Position numbers and translations under genes: made by a program | Part shown: positions 7,307 through 13,836 of the stretch, in pieces | Layout of the letters: every line of letters begins with the position of its first letter | Position numbering within the stretch: the first letter of the stretch is position 1 | Notes under the pieces: model-generated | Databases searched by the model: none | Told to the model about the DNA's origin: nothing | The model's input: the letters and a program-made list of their open reading frames with translations, nothing else | Assembly (NCBI GenBank): GCA_946186505.1 | Contig: CAMHNI010000027.1 | Coordinates: forward strand, 1 to 48,682 | Reading direction: 5' to 3' | DNA length: 48,682 bases | DNA from: an uncultured Prevotellaceae bacterium | GTDB lineage: Bacteria; Bacteroidota; Bacteroidia; Bacteroidales; Bacteroidaceae

Positions 7307-8884
7307 TTAAAAGACTATTGCCTCGTAAATGTACAGTTCAGCATCCTTCCAGCCGTTCCATCCGATGCCAGCCTTGTCCTGTGCACAGTGGCTAACGAAC
7401 TCCTCCTTTGTCCAGTTCACCTCGTCAGCCACCTGCGGCAGAAAAGTTCCGCTACGGTAGCCCTTACGGATATAGATGCCATGACGGTGCAGTTCAAACT
7501 CATCCAGACTCTTGATGCGTCTCATAGGCGTGAGCACAGAGATCTCAATGTCGATATCCTCCAGTTCCTCCTTGCGAACCGGCGAGAATCTTGGGTCTTC
7601 AAAAGCTGCAGCGCGAGCCATTTCTGCCACAATCTCATGCAATGGTGTGCCTTCTCCAAAATGTCCGATGCATCCACGCAGTTGCCCCTGCTTATGCAGC
7701 GAAACAAATGCTCCACACTTCTGTTTCAGCGTAGCGGTTAACGATGTTGGCTCGGCAATACGTTTCCCGTCTAATGAATCTTGAATACTTGTCAGCGCTA
7801 TTTCTTTCAGTATTCGCTTCTCGTCATCAGACAGCATGAAGTCCGAGCCTGTCCGTGAAAGTCCGTTGCGAATAATCGCAAACGCATGATACCCCACCAC
7901 ACGACTATTCATTCCCGAGCTATGCTCGCCTACCTGTTGCCTTTCGTGATTATCTATATCTCCAGAATTCTGGTATAGCAGGTGCTTCACTTCGTAGCCG
8001 CCATCCTGAATCATCAACAACAGTGTGGCGATGGCCAGTTCTCCACAGGCACTCGTAGCCAGATTGCGGACTCCGCTTCTGGCATTCTCCTCCAGAACGT
8101 CAATAAACCGCTCCACGTTGCCGCTCTCAATAGCCTTGCCTGTCCTGCTATCTACCTCGTAGGCATCCTCGTACTTCGGATAGTGCGAAAAGTCACTGCT
8201 GATAACAAACAGGTTCTTGCCTTCTTGCTCTGGCAAGCGTCTCCTATCGTCGCCGAGCGCCAAGCGCCCTTCGGTCGAGCGATCTTCCGTCAGGTAAGGT
8301 TTCAACGTCTCGGCTATCCGTTTCAACTTGCGGAAATCGTTTGTCGATATGATAATCGGCACAATTGGTGGCACTTCTTTTAGTTGTCTCTGCAGGAAGG
8401 GCAGCTGCACCTCCAGGCAATGCTCTCTGTCGTGTGCCTTGGGGTGATAAGAAAACACACTGTCCGCCTCTATCAGCTTCTGTGCTGTTTCGATATCTAC
8501 CTTTACATTGCCCAGTGGCGTACTGTAATAGTCGAACTCCGTATTCACCGAAGCCCCGTCGAACCATTCGTGATGACTTGGCCCAAGAAGAAATATCCGC
8601 TTATACGTCACGTCCTTGGGTATTGACATAAATGCAGCTGCCGCCACATTCCCTGAGAAATAGTAGCTCGCATGAGGCACAATCACCGCTGCCAAGTCAG
8701 CATATTGCTTATCTCCGGCATGAAGCGCCAGCAGACTGTCCACCTCCTCGCTCAGCTCCCTGGCATCGCCCGTATAGAACCGGTCCGCCTGTGTCGCAGG
8801 TCTCACCGTCGGTTCCTTTGCCACGTTCCCGTTACATGTATTCATCATCATTGCTGTTATGATTATTGTCAATGCCTTCATCAT
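7307..8884 (-). CDS. amrB: Lipoprotein Memo-AMMECR1 fusion (AmrB-AmrA)
   Basis: A 525-residue protein. Residues 1-17 form a lipoprotein-type signal (MMKALTIIITAMMMNTC, lipid Cys 17). Residues about 30-340 are the Memo domain (VIVPHASYYFSGNVAAAAF; LLGPSHHEW; HCLEVQLPFLQ; VISSDFSHY; SACGELAIATLL). Residues about 355-525 are the AMMECR1 domain with LRGCIGHF. Fusion of the two partners beside AmrS supports joint action. The signal suggests the fusion acts outside the cytoplasm while AmrS is cytoplasmic, which is odd. Two low-conservation inserts, about residues 198-215 and 313-325, coincide with repeat elements (see 8240-8290 and 7911-7945). Confidence 0.9.
   Translation of the reverse strand: MMKALTIIITAMMMNTCNGNVAKEPTVRPATQADRFYTGDARELSEEVDSLLALHAGDKQYADLAAVIVPHASYYFSGNVAAAAFMSIPKDVTYKRIFLLGPSHHEWFDGASVNTEFDYYSTPLGNVKVDIETAQKLIEADSVFSYHPKAHDREHCLEVQLPFLQRQLKEVPPIVPIIISTNDFRKLKRIAETLKPYLTEDRSTEGRLALGDDRRRLPEQEGKNLFVISSDFSHYPKYEDAYEVDSRTGKAIESGNVERFIDVLEENARSGVRNLATSACGELAIATLLLMIQDGGYEVKHLLYQNSGDIDNHERQQVGEHSSGMNSRVVGYHAFAIIRNGLSRTGSDFMLSDDEKRILKEIALTSIQDSLDGKRIAEPTSLTATLKQKCGAFVSLHKQGQLRGCIGHFGEGTPLHEIVAEMARAAAFEDPRFSPVRKEELEDIDIEISVLTPMRRIKSLDEFELHRHGIYIRKGYRSGTFLPQVADEVNWTKEEFVSHCAQDKAGIGWNGWKDAELYIYEAIVF
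7911..7945 (-). repeat. In-frame palindromic element, copy 1 (in amrB-amrA)
   Basis: 31 of 35 bases match 18830-18864 in the GH9 gene. The core is CGAGC-TAT-GCTCG (7916-7928), a perfect 5-bp hairpin. It encodes ERQQVGEHSSGMN in the fusion protein, interrupting NSGDID...RVVGYHAF, which is normally nearly continuous in Memo proteins. The GH9 copy encodes ERLRVGELCSGMG, the same frame. Confidence 0.75.
8240..8290 (-). repeat. Second in-frame palindromic insert in amrB-amrA
   Basis: ATCGTCGCCGA (8246-8256) pairs, with two bulges, with TCGGTCGAGCGAT (8271-8283), and a GC-rich loop lies between. It encodes about 17-20 residues (TEDRSTEGRLALGDDRRR) between LKPYL and NLFVISSDFSHY, a place where Memo proteins normally have only a few residues. 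No second copy was found in this window. Confidence 0.5.
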
Positions 8885-8933
8885 TCCACCTCCATCTGTC
8901 CACGATAGCTGATAGACTAACGCATCTGTTGTG

Positions 8934-10670
8934 TTACTTCAGCAGGTTGTCGAGCCAGTCCTCCAGAATTGACTTCTTGATGCCCTGTGTGGAGCTTTCG
9001 CGTTCTTTCCGCATATAGTCGCGCAGGCTGCGCGCATAGTCAAGGTCGTACTCGTCCATATCCTTGAAAGTCCGAGCATTCTTCACTCCCTGATCGTAAC
9101 CCATCCTGTACAGGCGGTTCATGGTGTTCTCGTGGTCTTTCTTCTGTTTTTTTGTGCGAACGCCGATATAGTTGAGCCATGCCTCCTTGGAGATATGCGT
9201 CTGCCCGCGCTGCTGCAACTCCCTGAGGTGCTCGATGCGCGCTTCCCACTCTCTGACGACGAAGATGGTGCTGCTGCGTTCGGTGTTCTTCCACAGCGAA
9301 CCGGCCTCCAGCAGGTTTTTCTTCGATGTGAGGTACATCACTTTTCCGTTGATAATCTTTTTCTCCTTCGGGCGGCTGGCTATCTCAGCCGACTTGGCAT
9401 CCTTCGCTGCCAGCGTCTGGCGGTATGGGCGTATCTGCTGCTCCAGGCGCGCTATAAGCCGGTCGATGGGGATCATGCCGCTGTTGTCGGCCATGTCGCA
9501 CCCTACATACAGCAGGTCGTCGCCGCCTTCGGGTAGCAACTGTTGAAGCTCGTCCTTGTTGTCCCACGTGTCGCGGATTTCCTTAATGGCCTGCGTTATC
9601 TGCACAGCGGTGTCGAAGAGCATCTGTCCCACCTTCGCCCACGTTATTTGTTCGGTCTGGGGTTTGAACTCCTTGGCCAGCCACTCATCGGCAAAGTCCC
9701 ACTGTTGCCGCAACTGCAGCTTGGCATCCTTGCCACTCAGCTTCTTGGGGTACAGCTTGGCCTTCTTCAGAGCCTTGGTGTTCTCGTCGTAGAAATTGTT
9801 GAGCAACTTCGCGTCGGCAATTTTCATCCTGATGCTTGACGGCGGGCGCATCTCGCTTGCCGAAACCTTATATTGCGTGAGGGCCATCAGTTCCAGGGCT
9901 ATGGTGCTCTTCAGCTTACCCAGCAGTGGCACGCTGCCGCTGTTATTGATGATGCCCTTGCGTATCACGCCGTCCACGGGGATGCCCCACACGAAATACT
10001 TGTGGTTGGCATTCGTCTTCAGTCGCGGCGAATACCATAGCTCCACGTCTGTCTCGCCTGCATCGCCCATCTTCAGCTGACCGCTATACACACGGCAGCG
10101 GTCGCCCTTGTAGGTCACCTCCTCGCCAGTGGTCCTCATCGTGGAGGTCTTGGGCATGTCGGGCAGGTTGTAGCTTGGGTCGTAAGCGCCGAGAAACTGC
10201 TGAAGAAACTTCTTGTCGCCCTGCAAGCCCCAGGGCAAAACGTCGCTGTATAGATACACGCGCCCCTCGGCAGACACTATCACCGTATGCAGGTGCATGG
10301 CTTCATCCACTATGTGTACGTCCTGCCCGCTCATCTTAACCAGCGTGGTGCGCTCACCGTTGTAAGCACGTCCGTTGGAGAATTTCCGCACCACGCCGCT
10401 GTGATACTCGTAACTGCGGTAGAGCAAGGCACCCTCGAACGTCGTTGTCTTGGGGGCTGCTGCCTTCTGCTTCTGCGAAGCTTTGCCCTTTGCGGCTGTC
10501 GTCTTGCCTTTGCCGGCAGTGGTGCCACCTTTTACAGTGGCAGCAGGGCGCTTCTTCTTGCTTTGTGCCGATGCTGCGGAATGCGGGTTTGGGGCAAGCA
10601 GCAGTGTAGCCATCACTATCAGCATGAGCCAACTGCCGAATGTCTTCTGTGGATTGGCATAAACTTTCAT
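8934..10670 (-). CDS. Secreted protein of unknown function with DUF4412-like N-terminus
   Basis: A 578-residue exported protein. I chose ATG 10670 because a signal peptide follows (MLIVMATLLLAPNPHSAASA) and because a promoter lies 30 bases upstream; the frame is open further. Residues about 37-75 are Lys/Ala/Thr-rich low complexity. Residues about 77-260 (FEGALLYRSYEYHS; VHIVDEAMHLHTVIVSAEGRVYLY; YKGDRCRVYSGQ; VELWYSPRL) resemble the DUF4412 type of fold. The remaining 300 residues are helical and charged and unrecognised. It lies 49 bases upstream of the Memo-AMMECR1 gene on the same strand and may be co-transcribed with it. Function is unknown. Confidence 0.65.
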   Translation of the reverse strand: MKVYANPQKTFGSWLMLIVMATLLLAPNPHSAASAQSKKKRPAATVKGGTTAGKGKTTAAKGKASQKQKAAAPKTTTFEGALLYRSYEYHSGVVRKFSNGRAYNGERTTLVKMSGQDVHIVDEAMHLHTVIVSAEGRVYLYSDVLPWGLQGDKKFLQQFLGAYDPSYNLPDMPKTSTMRTTGEEVTYKGDRCRVYSGQLKMGDAGETDVELWYSPRLKTNANHKYFVWGIPVDGVIRKGIINNSGSVPLLGKLKSTIALELMALTQYKVSASEMRPPSSIRMKIADAKLLNNFYDENTKALKKAKLYPKKLSGKDAKLQLRQQWDFADEWLAKEFKPQTEQITWAKVGQMLFDTAVQITQAIKEIRDTWDNKDELQQLLPEGGDDLLYVGCDMADNSGMIPIDRLIARLEQQIRPYRQTLAAKDAKSAEIASRPKEKKIINGKVMYLTSKKNLLEAGSLWKNTERSSTIFVVREWEARIEHLRELQQRGQTHISKEAWLNYIGVRTKKQKKDHENTMNRLYRMGYDQGVKNARTFKDMDEYDLDYARSLRDYMRKERESSTQGIKKSILEDWLDNLLK

Positions 10671-10699
10671 GTTATTGATATTATAGTTTGTTACGCCTG

Positions 10700-10731
10700 C
10701 AAAGTTAATGTTTTTTTTTTGAATGGACAAA
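10700..10731 (-). promoter_or_regulatory. Bacteroidota promoter for the 8934-10670 gene
   Basis: On the minus strand TTTG (10728-10731) is followed after 20 bases by TAACTTTG (10700-10707), matching the Bacteroidota -33/-7 pattern. It is 30 bases before the chosen start and supports ATG 10670. Confidence 0.75.
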
Positions 10732-10858
10732 TTTACTAATTGACAAATTTATGAAAACACTTCTCCTTGACTTCTTCATCCTTACCTTAACTTGTTTACT
10801 ATTATTCCTCCTTAACTTTTTTTTCCTCAAAAGAGCGGCTTTTCTCGTTTTTTCTTTC

Positions 10859-10866
10859 TATCTTTG
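10859..10866 (+). promoter_or_regulatory. -7 box (TATCTTTG) for pepD
   Basis: TATCTTTG matches TAnnTTTG and lies 40 bases before the pepD start at 10907. It argues against the longer upstream frame, since transcription would begin downstream of that start. No good -33 TTTG was seen. Confidence 0.65.
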
Positions 10867-10906
10867 CGGCGCAAACCTAAGAACACTAATTATAAAACAT
10901 GAAAAG

Positions 10907-12367
10907 ATGAACGAAATTCAGAACCTACAGCCGCAGTGCATCTGGAAAAATTTCTATGCACTGACACAGGTGCCCCGCCCAAGCGGACACTTGGAGAAAG
11001 TACAGCAGTTCCTGCTGGAGTTTGGAAAACAGGCCGGCGTCGAGGCCTTCAAGGACCCCGCCGGGAACATCGTGTTCCGCAAGCCGGCCACACCGGGCTA
11101 TGAGAACCGCAAGGGCATCATCCTGCAGGCCCACATGGACATGGTGCCGCAGAAGACGCCGGAATCGACCCACAACTTCGAGACCGATCCCATAGAGCCG
11201 TGGATTGACGGCGAATGGGTGAAGGCTCGTGGCACGACGCTCGGTGCCGACAACGGACTCGGCGTAGCCTCGATTATGGCCATCATGGAAGCCAAAGACC
11301 TGCAGCACGGTCCCATCGACGCCCTTATCACCCGCGACGAGGAGACGGGCATGTACGGTGCCAACGACCTGCCCGAAGGTGAGTTGCAGGGCGATATCCT
11401 GCTGAACCTCGACTCCGAGCACTGGGGTAAGTTCGTCATCGGTTCGGCCGGTGGCATCGACGTCACCGCCACTCTCGATTATAAAGAGGTGGAGACAGAT
11501 AAGGATGACAAGGCCGTTCGCATCACCGTGAAGGGCTTGCGTGGCGGACACTCCGGTCTGGAGATTCATGAAGGTCGCGGTAATGCCAACAAACTGCTGG
11601 TGCGCATCGTCCGTGAGGCCGTCGAGGAGCTGGACGCCCGCTTAGCCACGTGGCAGGGCGGCAACATGCGCAACGCCATCCCCTTCAAGGCCGAGGCCGT
11701 GCTGACGCTGCCTGCGGAGAACGTCGAAGCCCTAAAGGAGCTGGCTGCCGACTGGCAGGAGGACTTCCAGGACGAGTACAAGCAGATTGAGACGCTCGGC
11801 ATCGAGGTGCTGGCCGAGGACGTGGAGACACCGAAGATGGAGGTGCCCGTCGAGATTCAGGACAACCTCATCAATGCCATCTACGCCTGTCACGACGGTG
11901 TCATCCGCATGATACCCTCCTATCCCGACGTCGTGGAGACATCCTCGAACCTCGCCATCATCAACATCGGCGACGGCAAAGCTGCTCTGAAGATTCTGGC
12001 CCGCAGCAGTCGCGAGGACATGAAGGACTACATCGTGAAGACCCTCGAGAGTTGCTTCTCGATGGCAGGCATGAAAGTGGAGACCGCCGGCTCGTATGGC
12101 GGCTGGGATCCGAACCCCGACAGCGAAATCCTGCACCTATTATTAAAAGAGTACAAGGAACTGTTCGGCCAGGATGGCATCATCCAGGTTGACCACGCCG
12201 GCTTGGAGTGTTCCGTTATCCTCGGTAAGTACCCGCACTTGGATGTCGTCTCGTTAGGCCCCACGATGAAGTCGCCGCACACCACCACCGAGCGCGCCCT
12301 CATCGCTACCGTCGAGCCTTTCTGGCAGCTGCTGAAGAAGACGCTGGCTGACGTGCCGGTGAAATGA
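10907..12367 (+). CDS. pepD: Aminoacyl-histidine dipeptidase PepD (M20 metallopeptidase)
   Basis: A 486-residue cytoplasmic metallopeptidase of the M20 family, at the usual PepD length. It hydrolyses Xaa-His and other dipeptides with two bound metals. Metal and catalytic motifs are visible: QAHMDMV (metal His and catalytic Asp), GTTLGADNGLG (bridging Asp), DEETGM (catalytic and metal Glu), LNLDSE, and PHTTTER near the end. The lid domain contains the GLRGGHSG motif. I chose ATG 10907 because PepD proteins begin close to the LxPxxxWKxFxxLxxxPRxSGHE motif (here LQPQCIWKNFYALTQVPRPSGHLE) and because the promoter box lies between this and the upstream start. It appears to be transcribed alone. 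Confidence 0.93.
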   Translation: MNEIQNLQPQCIWKNFYALTQVPRPSGHLEKVQQFLLEFGKQAGVEAFKDPAGNIVFRKPATPGYENRKGIILQAHMDMVPQKTPESTHNFETDPIEPWIDGEWVKARGTTLGADNGLGVASIMAIMEAKDLQHGPIDALITRDEETGMYGANDLPEGELQGDILLNLDSEHWGKFVIGSAGGIDVTATLDYKEVETDKDDKAVRITVKGLRGGHSGLEIHEGRGNANKLLVRIVREAVEELDARLATWQGGNMRNAIPFKAEAVLTLPAENVEALKELAADWQEDFQDEYKQIETLGIEVLAEDVETPKMEVPVEIQDNLINAIYACHDGVIRMIPSYPDVVETSSNLAIINIGDGKAALKILARSSREDMKDYIVKTLESCFSMAGMKVETAGSYGGWDPNPDSEILHLLLKEYKELFGQDGIIQVDHAGLECSVILGKYPHLDVVSLGPTMKSPHTTTERALIATVEPFWQLLKKTLADVPVK

Positions 12368-12405
12368 GGTGTTAAGCCATAGGTGAAACTTTTTTTTGCA
12401 AGGTT

Positions 12406-12537
12406 ATGATGGGCCAGGCCATGGAGACTCCCTACACCGACTACAAGTACGACGACCACGGCAACTGGATCAGCCGCAAGATATCGATGATGGGCCGGGA
12501 AATGGAGCAGACGCGCAAGATTGAGTACTACGAATAA
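12406..12537 (+). pseudogene. C-terminal remnant of a YD/GNW-motif protein
   Basis: A 43-codon frame ends YKYDDHGNWISRKIS...RKIEYYE. The YxYDxxGNWxxR...xIEYY pattern is the usual C-terminal end of longer Bacteroidota secreted proteins with YD-type repeats. Nothing upstream continues the frame. It sits before a strong terminator that may originally have belonged to that gene. It could be a real small protein, but decay is more likely. Confidence 0.45.
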
Positions 12538-12556
12538 GAAACTGAGAAGCCCCAAT

Positions 12557-12592
12557 AACAACCCGCACTTGAACAAAGTGCGGGTTGTTTTT
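12557..12592 (+). terminator. Rho-independent terminator after pepD
   Basis: ACAACCCGCACTT (from 12558) pairs with AAGTGCGGGTTGT (ending 12588) around a short GAACA loop, with a T-rich tail (TTTTTTG). It is a perfect stem of at least 11 bp. Confidence 0.9.
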
Positions 12593-12698
12593 TGTTAACA
12601 ACATAACTTTTTTCTCTTTTCACTTCGTGCTTTTCACTCTTTTTATTACCTTTGAACGATGTTCGAAGATACTTTCGCTCGAAAAAACTCAAATTATA

Positions 12699-12730
12699 TT
12701 TGTTTTTTCGCTCGCTTATTCGTACCTTTG
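12699..12730 (+). promoter_or_regulatory. Bacteroidota promoter for the corA unit
   Basis: TTTG (12699-12702), 20-base spacer, TACCTTTG (12723-12730): a full match to the -33/-7 consensus. Transcription would start at about 12736-12740, giving a leader of about 135 bases before corA. Confidence 0.8.
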
Positions 12731-12759
12731 CACCCGATAAACCAATTTAATAATTAATT

Positions 12760-12795
12760 ATGGACGACTACCCGGCGGATAATTACAATTCGTAA
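12760..12795 (+). CDS. Putative leader peptide 1 upstream of corA
   Basis: ATG 12760 opens MDDYPADNYNS, stopping at TAA 12793-12795. It lies about 20-25 bases into the predicted transcript. It has Asp-Asp, Pro and Asp within the first seven residues. Known Mg2+-sensing leader peptides such as Salmonella MgtL begin with an acidic/proline run that destabilises the ribosome at low Mg2+. The resemblance is compositional, not homology. Its stop overlaps the next tiny ORF (TAATG). There is no experimental or comparative support. Confidence 0.35.
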   Translation: MDDYPADNYNS

Positions 12796-12869
12796 TGGCG
12801 GGGGACACGGTGGCAAGGCTGCTAATCCCTTTGCCGCTAAAACCATTTCACAAACGAAAAAAGGATTAG
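12795..12869 (+). CDS. Putative leader peptide 2 upstream of corA
   Basis: Beginning at the ATG of a TAATG overlap, this 24-codon frame reads MAGDTVARLLIPLPLKPFHK followed by RKKD. It stops at TAG 12867-12869, four bases before the corA ATG. The Pro-rich, basic second half resembles in composition the tail of enterobacterial MgtL. The 5' and 3' arms of the hairpin at 12820-12871 lie within it, so its translation would control whether the hairpin forms. A third frame is also open through here to a TGA overlapping the corA ATG but has no standard start. Confidence 0.35.
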   Translation: MAGDTVARLLIPLPLKPFHKRKKD

Positions 12870-12871
12870 CA
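12820..12871 (+). promoter_or_regulatory. corA: Hairpin that can sequester the corA start region
   Basis: TGCTAATCC (12820-12828) and GGATTAGCA (12863-12871) are perfectly complementary over 9 bp, and three more A-T pairs are possible after one mismatch. The 3' arm ends two bases before the corA ATG at 12874, so the folded form would cover its initiation region. It does not look like the M-box, and no T-run follows, so it is better read as a translational control element than a terminator. Confidence 0.55.
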
Positions 12872-12873
12872 CA

Positions 12874-13800
12874 ATGAAGACTTTCTGGAACACCCAAGGC
12901 GGACTGACCCAGCTCACAGAGTGGCAGCCCAATTGCTGGATACAGGTGACATGCCCCACCGAAGAAGACCAGCACGAACTCGAAGAGAAGTTCAACATCC
13001 CCGACTACTTCATGTCGGACATCAGCGATACCGACGAGCGTGCCCGTTATGAGTACGATGACGGCTGGATGCTCATCATCCTGCGTATCCCCTACGTCAA
13101 GGAGATACGTTCGCGGACACCCTATACCACTGTCCCTCTTGGTATCATCCATAAACGCGACGTCACCATCACCGTTTGCTATTACGAAACGAACATGATG
13201 ATTGACTTCGTATCCTTCCAGCAGAAGCGTGGAGAGGGCTTCACGGACTATGTCGATATGATATTCCGCCTGTTCCTCTCGTCGGCTGTCTGGTACCTGA
13301 AGCGCCTGAAGCAAATCAATATGTTGATAGACAAGGCCAAGCGCAACCTTGACCGCGAGGTGAACAACGAGTCGCTGATTGGCCTGAGCCGCCTGCAGGA
13401 CTCACTGACATACTTCCAGACTTCTATCCGTGGCAACGAGACGCTGCTGTCGAAGCTGAAGTTCAAGCTGCAGATTGACGAGCTCGACGCCGACCTCATC
13501 GAGGACGTGAACATCGAGATGACGCAGGCTCGCGAGACCACCAACATCTACTCCGACATTCTGGAATCGACGATGGACACCTACCAGTCGATTATCAACA
13601 ACAACATGAACCAGGTGATGCGTACGCTGACGTCGGTGACCATCATCATGATGTTCCCCACGCTCATCGCCTCGCTCTTCGGCATGAACCTTGTGAACGG
13701 TATGGAGGAAAAGTCATGGGGCTTCGTCTTCGCCCTCACCATCTCTGTCTTCGTATCCTTCGCCTGCTGGTGGTTCTTCCGCCACAAACGGCTGGTGTGA
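12874..13800 (+). CDS. corA: CorA-type magnesium/divalent cation transporter
   Basis: A 308-residue inner-membrane channel protein. The N-terminal two thirds form the cytoplasmic domain, with a long helical segment (LKRLKQINMLIDKAKRNLDREV; LKLQIDELDADLIEDVNIEMTQARE). Two C-terminal membrane helices follow: TM1 (LTSVTIIMMFPTLIASLF) ends in the signature G270-M271-N272, and TM2 is FVFALTISVFVSFACWWFF. The conserved basic C-terminal tail (RHKRLV) is present. GMN followed by LVNGMEE is the typical selectivity loop. It has its own promoter, and the leader appears to carry translational regulation. The GH97 gene starts 36 bases later and may be read from the same transcript. Confidence 0.92.
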   Translation: MKTFWNTQGGLTQLTEWQPNCWIQVTCPTEEDQHELEEKFNIPDYFMSDISDTDERARYEYDDGWMLIILRIPYVKEIRSRTPYTTVPLGIIHKRDVTITVCYYETNMMIDFVSFQQKRGEGFTDYVDMIFRLFLSSAVWYLKRLKQINMLIDKAKRNLDREVNNESLIGLSRLQDSLTYFQTSIRGNETLLSKLKFKLQIDELDADLIEDVNIEMTQARETTNIYSDILESTMDTYQSIINNNMNQVMRTLTSVTIIMMFPTLIASLFGMNLVNGMEEKSWGFVFALTISVFVSFACWWFFRHKRLV

Positions 13801-13836
13801 TGTTCTTGTAGTAGAAATCCAAAAACCAATTATAGA

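Noticed and set aside
12731..12873. M-box (ykoK) magnesium riboswitch before corA
   Set aside because: The leader is short and has no visible M-box core; only one clear hairpin and two small ORFs are seen.
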